NCBI GenBank assembly: GCA_964019695.1
Contig: OZ026516.1
Location: 76,959,018 to 77,023,017, forward strand
DNA: 64,000 nucleotides
Direction of reading: 5' to 3'
DNA from: Loripinus fragilis
Taxonomy: Eukaryota; Mollusca; Bivalvia; Lucinida; Lucinidae
Within the stretch, counting starts at the first letter, position 1. Each line of letters opens with the position of its first letter. Of this stretch, positions 53,690 to 64,000 are shown in pieces. Made by a program: the position numbers and the translations under genes. The notes beneath the pieces were generated by a model, which worked only from the letters and a program-made list of their open reading frames with translations, was not told the origin of the DNA and ran no database searches.

Positions 53690-54570
53690 TATTTACTGGT
53701 GCAGACTCGCCAGAGCCTTCGCTGCTCGTATAAATATGACACAAGTCGTCATTTGAGCCAACGCATAAAATTTTGGTACAGTGACGAAGGCTCAGTTGAT
53801 CCTGTGCGAATATGCAGACTTGCTTAAGCATTCGCTGAAGTCATATATGACAGCGAAAGCGCATTTCGGGCCAGTAAGAGAGCTTGGTACTTATTAGATT
53901 GTCGAGTGACAAAAGGCTCAGATGAACCTGTGCAGCCTAGTGAATATTCACCAGAGCCTTAATTCGCTGCTCGCATAAATGACACACACACCGCCAATCG
54001 AGCATGCACATGAGATTCTGATACTGTTACGAAGGCTCAAGCGAGCCTGTGCAAATGTGCAGACTCACCAGAACCTTCGCTTCTGGAACACAGATTTCCA
54101 TTTGAGCCACCATATGATATTTTGGAACTGTGACAAATCATTAGGTGAGCCTGTTCTCTAGAGCATTTTCTGCTTGCAATATGACACCGAAATTGCCATT
54201 TGATAGAGCACGAGATTTTGACACTTATCGCTTTGTGAAGTGACTACGGCTTTGGCGAGTCTGCATATTTGCGCTGACAGTTTCGTCTGAGCCTTCGCAA
54301 CAGTATTAAAATGTCGCGTGTTTGATCAAATAGTTATTGGGTTGCCGCTAATACGATCAGTGAATGCATGACGAGTCTGCACATTTGCCTGAGACACTCA
54401 ACAATGCGACTGCGAAGGCGAGTCTGCACATGTTTGCGCGTAGTCGCCCGAGTCTTCGTCACTGCACAATGCGTTAAGTACCAAAAGGTCGTGTTAACTC
54501 AAATGGTGATATGGTTCACATCTACGCTAGAAACGAAGGCTCCGAGAAGTCTGCACATTGTACAGTCAGC
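53690..54570. repeat. Degenerate array with GAGCCTTCG / CGAAGGCTC motifs
   Basis: CAGAGCCTTCGCTGCTCG-type and inverse CGAAGGCTCAG-GAGCCTGTGCA words alternate about every 80-90 bp (for example 53705, 53785, 53955, 54030, 54070, 54535). A unit with internal dyad symmetry repeated several times. Non-coding. Confidence 0.65.
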
Positions 54571-54609
54571 AGGTTTAGATTTTGGTTACATTTTGGCTTT
54601 TGCATTTTC

Positions 54610-54815
54610 CAGGGTGCATTGAATGGGAAAATGTATTAAATTGTAAAAAAAAATATAAAATTACAGCTTGGATATTAATAATCAAAACTTAGAACAAATA
54701 TTAATGCAATTGGACAAGTCTGAGAGGTTCAAACACAAGTATGTAGTGCGTAAGATGACTTACAATCATATCGCTAAATGACCGCTAACTTTTTTTAAAA
54801 GCCAATTCTTGTATA
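54610..54815. mobile_element. AAGTATTAGC-family element, 3' fragment
   Basis: Right part of the 25171-25980 family: TTGGACAAG-CT-AGAGGTTCAAA, GTATGTAGTGCG and AAATGACCGCTAACTTTTTT in order. Confidence 0.5.
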
Positions 54816-55235
54816 TATATCAACTGGTTCCCTGCTCACGCGGTCGCTAATTATATATATTTATTATTGCGCGATAATAATTTACATATATTTATGATTG
54901 TTTTTTTTAAAACGAGCAGATAATTCTCAAATACTGTAGATCTAGACCTATTTTTAGGATCGTATTTATCCCTTATCATGCCGCTTGGTAATGCCCTGTT
55001 TTGAATACAATGTAGATCCATATCAGCTGGCTTCTCAGAGAGTAACTGATCAGAATCAACTGTTTACCACTCTGCCTCTAAATCAACCATTTAACCTGAT
55101 ACTTTGCAACACATATGCTGGAAAATTGGGATTGATGGTAACATATTAATGTGTTCAACAGTGCAACAGCGAATAACAACGTGTGGTCGAAATGCTATTG
55201 TTAAAATTGGGGAACGGATTACATCCGTCCCCAAA
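54816..55235. repeat. ~0.4-kb dispersed repeat, copy 2
   Basis: Inverse of 26395-26945. Begins at the border of the preceding fragment. Non-coding. Confidence 0.7.
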
Positions 55236-55599
55236 TAGGAGAAAACTAAACAATTATTGCCCCAAAACTCTTTTTATAAAAGCTTCCTGTCCAATTTTGT
55301 ACACGTCAATGCATAATCAATGTCTAAATATAGACGTGCAGGTCGAAACATGTATGACAATGAACCTTCTTGAAGAGAGAGAGGTCAATGACTGTAGACA
55401 TTATTTCACGATCAATCTCTGTGGGACAAGGGCGACCCCTGGATCCCCAGACAGACAAGTATCTGCACTCGGATATGTTACCGGCTGCGCTACACGGCCC
55501 GTAGGTATTTATCGTTAGTCTTTTTGTCAATAAGCTTTCATTTTGTGTGATCATAAGGGACCTTAAAATGGGCCAGTTGCTGTTCTGTACTCATTAAAA

Positions 55600-55835
55600 T
55601 TGATTTTCAAGCAGGTCATAATGTCTAAATATAGATAAACAGGTCTGAGCGTGTATGAGTTACTAAAAATAGAAAATGGCCGATGACGTCAATACAAGAG
55701 TGACCTTGAACTTGATGCTATAATTCTAAGGCATTTATTTGAGTGGTAAAAAGGGACCTTTTTACACGATTTTGTATGGTCATAAGGGACCTTTTTTTCG
55801 AACTTGATGCTATAGAGCTGCCCTTACTACTAGCA
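55600..55835. repeat. Dispersed repeat, copy 2
   Basis: Inverse of 34930-35145, containing GTCTAAATATAGATAAACAG and GGTAAAAAGGGACCTTTTTA. Confidence 0.7.
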
Positions 55836-57066
55836 GCCCAACACGGAACCACAACGTTCGACCGAAAATGGCAAGGACAACACAGCAGACGCAAAAGGCA
55901 GACGACTTAGTCGTGTCCGATGCCCCAAAAGTTAAATCGAATTGAGACCCGTTAAACACTCAGCTATAACCGTCAATATCAGCAGGTTAGTGCAATGTAA
56001 TGAATGAAAAAATCTTAAAACATTGAACATGTTGAAATTTAAATAAATCTTCGCTTAACTAATAATTTGGAGACGCATTCATGGTGCACAAAAGAAAAAT
56101 CACTGAACATGGCTTTGGTAAATATATTGTGTGAGACTGCAGATGTTTATCATAAGCTGATTTTTACATTAGCACGGAATCCACTGCATATTCTGTTTAC
56201 GCGCCAAAATCTTCAAATGTTCTAGTTTTAGCATAGATACATACGCACTTTTAACTCTCCTGCGTAAAAACATACGTTTAAGTACCTTTAACTTGTCTGC
56301 ATAAAAATACAATATCCATTTACATTAAGCACTTTTAAGTCGCTCTTAAAAGCTTTATGTCATAGCTTTAAACTATTGCTGAAAAGTTCTATAAAGCATG
56401 TTTAAGCACCATTACGCACACGCGTAAAAACTTTATTGCATCATACAGATCGGTACTCGAATCTATATCTAAATGCTTACATAAATCGCAATGTGCATGC
56501 TGAATACTTAAAATTGATCTAATTTTATAGTCCTTTAGGCATATGGCATGTTTTTATATATAGTATTAACACCAATATCTACCACTTCCGGTCTATGAAG
56601 TACCGGCAATACGTGTAAATACCAGCAAATCGACGTATACATTTACCAGTGTGAAAGCGCTAAAAAGGGATGCTATAAAGCAGTTTTAAGCTAAAACTTA
56701 TTTAACTTAAAGTTGTCCATTTTCCCTGTGAAAAATATAGTTGAAATGATTTATTGCCACCAGGCAGATTTCTGCAGTTTTTTTTTCTTTTTTAAACCCT
56801 TGTTATTTTCCATGAAAATAGAATGAAATAAGCGATCCGCAGATTGTGGCATATTTGGGAATTCCCTGTGTGCACAAAATGCCACAGAAGTTCTTTTTTT
56901 CTAATTTCATTGGTGCTGTGCTGTACTGAAGGACTGTATGAAAGAAAGGTGTTGGAATATGCAGTAAATATATGATTTCTTTTAAAAGATTTGTATTACA
57001 GCCTATGGAAAACCAATTGGTTCCGTCACCCTAGCTATTTCATCATCTACTGTAATTTGTAAGAGG
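55836..57066. other. No gene recognised
   Basis: AT-rich. CACTTTTAA- and TTTAAGCAC-type words recur between 56240 and 56700, suggesting a decayed repeat. No frame with family features. Confidence 0.4.
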
Positions 57067-57659
57067 GTGCATCACCTGGGTACCAATTTGAAATTGAACG
57101 CTCCTTTAGAGTGCAGAATTCGCCTAAGTCTTTGCAAAACTTATCATTTTGCCTTTGTCATGATAAACGTACTTAAATTCACACTACTTGGATCTATAAC
57201 TAAACTACCAACAAGAATGAACAGAACTTTAGATCTCTTCATAACATCACATCCTAGTTTGATTGAAAGATGCTCAACAGGACCTTCACTTGGGCTGAGT
57301 TATCACGACTGTTTATTTGTGTCATTCAAATTACAAGCAGATATCAACAAAAACAGGGGCAAATAGTGTATGACTATAGGAAGGCAGATTGGAAAATTTT
57401 TTTAAAAGACTTGACAAATGAATTAGAAAATGAATACCTTTCTAGTTACTATTTAAACAACACAGTAAATGAGAATTGGACAAATTTTAAAAGTACACTC
57501 TTTTTGAACATTAATAAATCTATTCCTACCAGGAAATTAAAAAAATAAACAGGATATTCCATGGTTGCATAAAGATACGAAAAGAATGCTTAGGAAGAAA
57601 AAAACGTCTTTACAAACGCGCACGAAAAGAACAATAACAGTGACCATTATAATGACTTC
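57067..57659 (+). pseudogene. LINE-C endonuclease C-terminus and linker
   Basis: PTRMNRTLDLFITSHPSLI and GPSLGLSYHDCLFVSF match the end of LINE endonucleases, where LSYHD stands for the SDH catalytic block (serine and histidine shifted by substitution). A frameshift near 57360 leads into YDYRKADWKIFLKDL, the usual linker. Upstream endonuclease residues are missing. Confidence 0.7.
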
Positions 57660-58484
57660 AACAACAGGGCATATCAGAACCAATATTTTATGGTGATTTA
57701 GTTTATAAATTCAAACGAATTGTTGGAAAGCCTAATTTTAGTGATCATTTCAAAATGATAGTAAAACGTTATATAAGGGTTGGATATAACTTGGATATCA
57801 TGCGACAGTCTGCATGCCTAGTTTTAAACCCAATCATGGTTTATAGCTATGGTTTCCTCTTTATTTGCACGACGGTGGGTCAGGCCTCAGACTCTATGAC
57901 GGCTCTGACGAAAAGCTTTAATCAGTGGGTTGGTACTTGATGTTTATCTGTAGCTGGACCCACCGTGGCTCAACTTGAGGTTTTCTTTAGCTCTTACTAT
58001 CTGTGAGTCATGAGCCCGTTTCTTTGTTTCATCGTGATGTGTAAATTTGATTAGAATGTTTCTCCATGATAAACATTGCATTAGTTAGATGGCCTCCATG
58101 CGAGCTGAACATTTCTTGTACTTCAACAACAGCAGAATCTAGGGCGAAGATTTGGTACCAGTAAAATGCATTTAAGCCCCCCCCCCCTCCCCCCGGTGGC
58201 TTAGGCTGCTGTCCTTTCTTAGGCGGTGGTTCTGTTGTTGTTAACTTTTTGTTTATTGTTACTCCCATTGTGGGAGTCTGTAATTGTTCTATGTTTTATT
58301 GTATGTTGCTTTGTGTCCGTTCTAGTATTGCAATCATCTTGATGGGGAAGAGAGAGCTGGTTGCTTTGCTTAATTTGTCTTCCTGATGTCTCGTGATGGT
58401 TGAGCGGCTCTTCCCCGCGGTGCCACGGGGTTGTCTGCAGTTTGTGATTGTGGTATTTCCTGATCATACTCACTTACTATTTTT
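57660..58484 (+). mobile_element. YLDD-RT element, copy D (3' end only)
   Basis: Carries the RT C-terminus (GISEPIFYGDLVYKF, then VGYNLDIMRQSACLVLNPIM at 57785 and SDSMTALT) and the full 3' UTR, ending CATACTCACTTACTATTTTT. The LINE-C codons N-D-F-N before it and K-N-S-R after it are contiguous. Oriented like LINE-C. Confidence 0.8.
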
Positions 58485-59832
58485 CAAAAACTCCCGTATA
58501 AAAGCTAGAAACAAACCACAACTATTTGAATAGTTTATTAGATCCCGAACAAGATACTACATCAAAAAACTTTTGGAAATATATCAAAGCCAGAAAGCAG
58601 GACTCAATGAGAATAGGAACTTTAAAATCAGAAGGGACCATAGCAGAAAGTGCAGAAAGCAAGGCAAATCTTTTAAACAAACAATTTATTTCTGTGTTTA
58701 CAAAAAGAGGATCTAACAAATATTCCAGATAAAGGTCAATCACCTTTCAGGCCAATGAATGACATTATCATTAATGAGAATGGAGTCAAAAAATGTATTG
58801 AACGGTTGAAAAGAAAGTCAGTGGACCAGATATGATTCCAATCAAAGTATTGAAACAGTTCTCAACAGAACATGCACCTATTTTGACAAGCATATTTCAT
58901 CAATCTTTATCATCTGGAGAAATCCCCCTCGACTGGAAACATGCAAATGTGGTACCAATTTTTAAAAAAGGTAAAAGATCCAAACCTGAAAATTATCGAC
59001 CTGTCTCACTAACAGTTGTTTTTTCCAAGATGCTTGAGCACATCATTGTCTCTCAAATAATGGATCATCTTGACTCACAGAACATTCTTCATGAAAACCA
59101 ACATGGCTTCCGCGCAAAAAGATCTTGTGAATCTCAACTAATGACAACTGATGATATTTCTAAATCACTAAACTCTGGCAAACAAGTAGACATGGCAAAA
59201 CAAGACTTTTCCAAAGCTTTTGATTAAGTTTCACATAAACGTCTTTCTTTTAAACTTAAATATTATGGAATCGATGAAACACTAGGACTTGGATAGTTTC
59301 ATTCTTAACTGATAGAAAACAGCAAGTGGTAGTTGACAACGCAACATCAGACACAACAATGTTAACATCCAGAGTGCCATAAGGGACTGTCCTAGGACCT
59401 ACACTTTTTCTCATTTATATTAATGATATAGCCGACGACATTGCATCAAATATACGTCTATTCGCTGATGATTGCGTCCTTTATCGAGCCATAAACAACC
59501 CAACAGACAATACAGCATTACAAGAAGATCTCAGTAAACTAGAGCAGTGATCAAACATATGGCAAATTGACTTTAATGTGCAGAAATGCGCAATCATGGA
59601 ATGTCCAACCTCTGCTAGGAAACAACAATTTGATTACAAAATGAAAGGCGAAACTCTGGAAACTGTTTCATCCATATCTAGGGGTCAAATTCAGTGACAA
59701 TTTTAAATTTATCAACCATATTGACTCAAATACTAAAAAAGCTTCCTCTACCCTTGGATTTTTGAAAGGAACCTGAAATACTGTCTACAAAAAGCGAAAG
59801 AGAGATCCTATTTCAGCTTAGTGAGACCAAAA
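58485..59832 (+). pseudogene. LINE-C reverse transcriptase, main part
   Basis: FWKYIKARKQDSMRIGTLKS, then GPDMIPIKVLKQFS, VVPIFKKGKRSKPENYRPVS, ENQHGFRAKRSCESQLM and QDFSKAFD (motif A). TAA at 59225 follows directly. Motif B (GTVLGPTLFLIYIND) and motif C (LFADDCVLY) are in later frames. At least five stops or frameshifts, so inactive. Confidence 0.8.
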
Positions 59833-60207
59833 ATAGTAAGTGAGTATGATCAGGAAATACCACAATCACAAACCGCAGACAACCCCGTGGCACCGGGAGG
59901 AAGAGCCGCTCAACCATAACGAGACACCAGGAGGACAAATTAAGCAAAGCAACCAGCTCTCTCTTCCCCATCAAGATGAATGCAATACTAGAATGGACAC
60001 AAAGTAACGTACAACAAAACATAGAACAATTACAGACTCCCACAATGGGAGTAACAATTAACAAGAAGTCAACAACAACAGAACCACCGACTTAGGACGG
60101 ACAGCAGTCTAAGCCACCGGGGGGCTTAAATGCATTTTACTGGTACCAAATCTTCGCCCTAGATTCTGCTGTTGTTGAAGTACAGGAAATGTTCAGCTCG
60201 CATGGAG
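59833..60207 (-). mobile_element. YLDD-RT element, copy E (3' UTR only)
   Basis: About 375 bp of 3' UTR, minus strand, terminus CATACTCACTTACTATTTTT. Inserted in LINE-C between the codons LVRPK and EDASPIW. Nearly identical to 38949-39320. Confidence 0.85.
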
Positions 60208-60355
60208 GATGCTTCACCCATTTGGAATCCATCTAAAATAACTCAAGTTAAACAAATAGAACAAGTTCAGAGAAACGCTGCAAGATGGGTGATGAATCAA
60301 CCATATAGTCCACACAATCCAAGTAGTGTAACAGAAATGTTAAATAGATTAAAAT
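60208..60355 (+). pseudogene. LINE-C thumb fragment
   Basis: ASPIWNPSKITQVKQIEQVQ and RNAARWVMNQ continue the RT thumb. The sequence departs from LINE at about 60355. Confidence 0.75.
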
Positions 60356-61114
60356 CACACCCAGGGAGCGGAAGTGACCGGACAATTGCGAGTGTACGAC
60401 AAGTAGCGGCACTTGTGATGTTGTACATTGGATGGTTGGTCACTTGCGGTATTGATTATTCATTTACACCATAAACAAACTTCTTTTTCTTACACGAAAA
60501 ACACCAGCATATGCGTGTTTTTGGTATAGAAGGTAAGTTATATTTGTGAGTTACTTTCTGGCCGGATTAAAATCCTATTTCATTGTCCATGTTCAGTGAA
60601 TTTGACCTCTAATCACTTGTTTATCAACAACGGGTGATTGATTTTTGAATTTTCAAACATGAAACAAACGTGCTTCTTCTTTATCTTTATTTCCTCCATA
60701 AGAAAATTTACAAGATATAGTTACAGGTATAACATAATAAAGTACAATAACGTATAAACATATGTATAGAACTCTGCGAGCGCTACATATAGGAAATGAA
60801 TTTGTGAATGAATATGTACAATTGTTATATGTTCTTCAGTACAAAATCAATTGCATTTGCTTAATGTCATTAAGAATGCATTTGCTCTTGTATTGAATCT
60901 ATCTGTACTTATGTATCTCGAATTTAGTCCACATCTCAATGTTTTGCTCTTATATATTATCTGTACCTTGCAAGGGCTTGCATTTCAAAGGAAGACGTAT
61001 GTACATATTCACGAATGAACACAGGTTCTTCGACAGCAGTTCCTGATAAAGGTATATGCATGACGTAAAAACATTTCTGTCACCTCCGTATCTAAATTTG
61101 ACCAACATGAAGCG
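60356..61114 (-). other. LINE-D 3' UTR and flank
   Basis: On the minus strand the end of LINE-D seems to lie near 60675-60690, where AATAAAGATAAAGAAGAAGC gives a poly(A)-signal-like word and a GATAAAGAAG tail. No other gene. Confidence 0.45.
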
Positions 61115-64000
61115 CTAAGCGACAAATGTAACACCATCTGATGCGGTAAGACCATTCAATAATTCCGGTGGTAGAATGTCTGTACAGTCATGCAAAAATG
61201 ATTCTCTCGGATTTTGAGAGCATCCACATCCTGCAACAAGATGAGTCAGAGCGTCTCTATATTGACATTTACAGTGGGAGCATATATAGGTTCCTGAATC
61301 TGGAGTAGATGCCCATAACCTTGCTATAAAGTCGCATAATTTTAAGTCGCAACCAGAATGCGACAGCTTCCAAACTATGGCTGGGGCGACTGATGTATGC
61401 AATTTACGGAACCGTACAAAATCATTGTCATTGTACAGTCTCTGGCGCCACAATAACATAGATCTTGAAAGTACCGCTGATTTAACTTGTTTTTTCCACT
61501 GACATTTGCTTGGAAGATGCTGTTTGCTGGTGTAGCCATTCAATATGTGCTGTAGCTCGAACAAGCATAACAGTCGACAGATATCCGGTACAAATCCTCT
61601 TTTAATAATTGGACTGTTAGTCAAATACAAGTACAGCTTTCTTAAAAATATTTGATGACTGACAGAATCGCATGGAAGAGAGAGCAGTTTATGCAGAAAC
61701 AACATTTTGCGTATTATTACTTCGCATGAAATAGGATAAAGCCCTAACATTGACTCGCATATGTCAGTTCTGGTACGAATGGGGAAACCCTGTATCCGTT
61801 TCGCAACTTGTCGTTGAAATCTGTCAAGTTCGAGAGATTCGGTATGTGAAAGATTGTTCCATACTTCACATCCGTATAATACGGTCGGCACAGTGATTTT
61901 ACGGTACATACTTATAGCAGTTAAAGGACTTACTCCGAGTGGTTTGACTCCATAGCCAACCATAGCATGAAATGAATTGCGACCTTTTTGTATCCGTTCA
62001 CGTGTGCGTTTCATTGATTTTAAGGTCGTATCCTGTAATATACCGAGATAATTTGCGCTGGTTTCCTGTCGTATTGGGTCATTACCAATGTGGAACATAT
62101 TGCAGACTTGAATTTGTTTATTGTTCGAAAAGATGAGAACGCAGGATTTATCCGTATGTATTCGGATAAGCCACTTTAACATATAGCGATTTACTATATC
62201 AAGCAATTTCTGAAGCATTGCTGGTGATGTTGCTATCAAAGCTAAGTCGTCCACAAATCCCGGATTTCCTGACCTCACAGAGCACACTGTTGCTCCAAGA
62301 CCTGATGCTTCTAGCTCTAAGAGAAGACCATCAGCAAACACAAGATAGAATCCGGTAGAGGTTACTCCCCCTTGCCGAACCCCGCGGGTCATCTTTATAA
62401 CATCAGATAATAGTCCGTTGATTGAGACTCTACAGCGAATATTTGTATAAGAGTCTTTGATTATACGCCATATTTTCCCGTTTATGCCTAATTTGTCTAG
62501 TTTAAATAATAAACCGTCATGCCACACTGAGTCAAATGCTTTGTGGATATCTAAGAAAGCGACATAAACATTACTGTGTAGATCCAGGTTATAGTATATT
62601 GTTTCCTGTAGATTAAAAGCAGCAGTAAGGCAAGATAGGCTTTTCTGAAAGCCTTGCTGTTGGGGACATGGAAACGTTTTTGGTAGCCTTTGAAAGAATG
62701 TATTTATACGCTCCATAAGCACTTTCTCGAATAATTTGCACATGGCTGGTAATAGTGACACGGGACGACAATTATTCGGATCTGTTTTGAGTTTGCCTTT
62801 TCCTTTATAGATGGGCACGATAATGCTTGTTTTCCACGAGTCAGGGATTATTTCCCTTTCTAGGATTGAGTTAAACAGCTTACAAATGCAGTATATGAGA
62901 TTACGCCCTCCATGAACAATATGCTCATTTTGAATACCATCCCAGCCGGGTGCTTTCCTAGTTTTAAGCAGTTTGATAGCATAAAATACTTCGTCGGGCG
63001 TTACCTCGCGCTCAAGAGACGGACAAGAATTGTTCTTATTGCGAGCTATGTTGCATACTTCGGCTTGTATATATTTGACAAATGCCATTTGTTCTATAGT
63101 TTTCCCCGCATCTGATAGTGACGTATCTGTGAGGATGTTTTCAAAATATTTCGAAAAGCCATTTGCTACCTCTGATGGCGAGTTATAATCCTTACCGTCA
63201 ACTTGTAGTCTAATACAACACTGATTTGGTTTGTTCTGTATTTTCTTTAACAATTGCCAAAATAGCCTGTAGTCAAGGCCCGCGGCTTCGTCTAAGTCGG
63301 AGAAGACTTTATCCAACTATTTTTCGGACTCGTGCCTTTGGATCCTACGAAACGATGCCTTCGCGTTCTTGTAGTTAGTGTATGACTGATGTTGCGGTCC
63401 GCGTGGCTTGCCTTCGGCTAGCCAGTCTTTACGGCGGGACCTGGACACTTCGTGTGCTGATTTTACCTCCCGCGTCCAGTACGGTTTCGCATATTTGTTA
63501 AATGGTTTAAGTGGTAGCGCGGCGGTGGCTGCTCCATGAAGGCATTCCGTAATACTGTCTGCTAGTTTATTTACGCTTAAGGGAGGGATATATAAACTTG
63601 ACTGTTCCATTCTGGAACTAAGAGCTTCGGAATATTTCTCTATGGTTTCTGTAGTTGCTTTGTGCCATTGTACGCATTTTGAAACAACGCTAGCAAATGC
63701 ATTAGAATGTGTTTTGCAGCTGGATTCGAATTCTAGTTTCAAACATATCGGATAATGATCAGACGTCAATGTCATGCTAGATTCGTCTATTATTTGACAC
63801 GAGTGACATAATGCGAGGGATGTAGTATCAACTAAAAAATAGTCAATCATCGATTTTGATGGAATGAAGCTATACTTGGGTCCATTACATATGTCTGATA
63901 CGTTGACGGGTACTAGTCTATTGTGGTTAATAAAGTCCGTAAGGTGCTTCGACTTATTATTCGAAATGTGCGATCCATGTTTTATGTACTGGGCATTAAG
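61115..64000 (-). pseudogene. LINE-D ORF2 (endonuclease-RT), one stop, runs off the window
   Basis: A near-intact non-LTR ORF2 whose N-terminus lies beyond 64000. Endonuclease end: TLTSDHYPICLKLEF (SDH intact, 63745). Linker: KPYWTREVKSAHEVSRSRRK. RT: KAPGWDGIQNEHI, TSIIVPIYKGKGK, VAFLDIHKAFDSVWHDGL (motif A), TRGVRQGGVTSTGFYLVFAD (motif B), GFVDDLALIA (motif C, DD intact). C-terminal CCHC-like knuckle: CSHCKCQYRDALTHLVAGC. The only defect is a TAG at 63317-63319 between HESEK and LDKVF, with the same frame on both sides. About 960 codons are visible. FVDD rather than FADD is a conservative change. Confidence 0.9.

Larger units (their letters stand above)
57067..60355 (+). mobile_element. LINE-C, non-LTR retrotransposon with two YLDD-RT insertions
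   Basis: The frame starts in the C-terminal part of an apurinic-type endonuclease and runs through RT to just before the C-terminus, with several stops and frameshifts. Copies of the YLDD-RT element sit at 57660-58484 (plus) and 59833-60207 (minus). Both interruptions can be removed with LINE codons continuing on each side. The right end is cut at about 60355 after MLNRLK. Confidence 0.8.

Noticed and set aside
57880..57950. Hammerhead ribozyme in the YLDD-RT 3' UTR, suggested by CTGACGA
   Set aside because: The CTGANGA word is present, but no GAAA box and no stems in the required arrangement could be found by eye. A covariance-model search would settle it.

Overview
The window is eukaryotic nuclear DNA from an animal, probably a lophotrochozoan and plausibly a mollusc. 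It is AT-rich, has GT-AG introns, microsatellites and tRNA-derived SINEs, and is packed with transposable elements. I see no host housekeeping gene. Species assignment is inference from repeat content only. Almost every recognisable protein belongs to a mobile or virus-like element.

0.7-14.4 kb: two convergent, intron-containing genes ending 120 bp apart. The plus-strand gene splices across two introns into a Pif1-type helicase joined to a basic, SAP-like, PHD-finger C-terminus. The minus-strand gene splices from four exons into a protein of about 765 codons. It starts with an RFX-type winged helix and continues as a P-element/THAP9-like DDE transposase, with one in-frame stop. I read the pair as the cargo of one large, apparently undescribed DNA transposon. 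A separate 4.9-kb TIR element (7444-12342, 5-bp target duplication) sits in a transposase intron and carries a SINE and a hAT-like MITE.

15-25 kb: nested retroelements. LINE-A is 5' truncated. LINE-B was inserted into the 3' UTR of a YLDD reverse-transcriptase element, and was later hit by a tRNA-SINE pair and a mariner relic. 25-35 kb: dispersed repeats, TIR elements, an array rich in GCGCAAA units fused to more YLDD-RT fragments, and a 936-bp fold-back element.

35.8-49.9 kb: a degraded Polinton/Maverick (adintovirus-like) element. The plus strand carries protein-primed DNA polymerase B (interrupted by a YLDD-RT insertion), a membrane protein, a packaging ATPase and two small basic ORFs. 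The minus strand carries a double-jelly-roll major capsid protein, a minor-capsid-like protein, a TBP-like protein, a retroviral-type integrase, a small membrane protein, a BIR protein, a C2H2 mini-protein and a tandem PC4-like protein. Several minus-strand genes share a TATA-type promoter at nearly fixed spacing. Most structural and replication genes are frameshifted, whereas the BIR and C2H2 ORFs are intact.

50-64 kb: more dispersed repeats, two satellite-like arrays, LINE-C carrying two YLDD-RT insertions, and LINE-D, a nearly intact non-LTR retrotransposon running off the right edge with a single internal stop.
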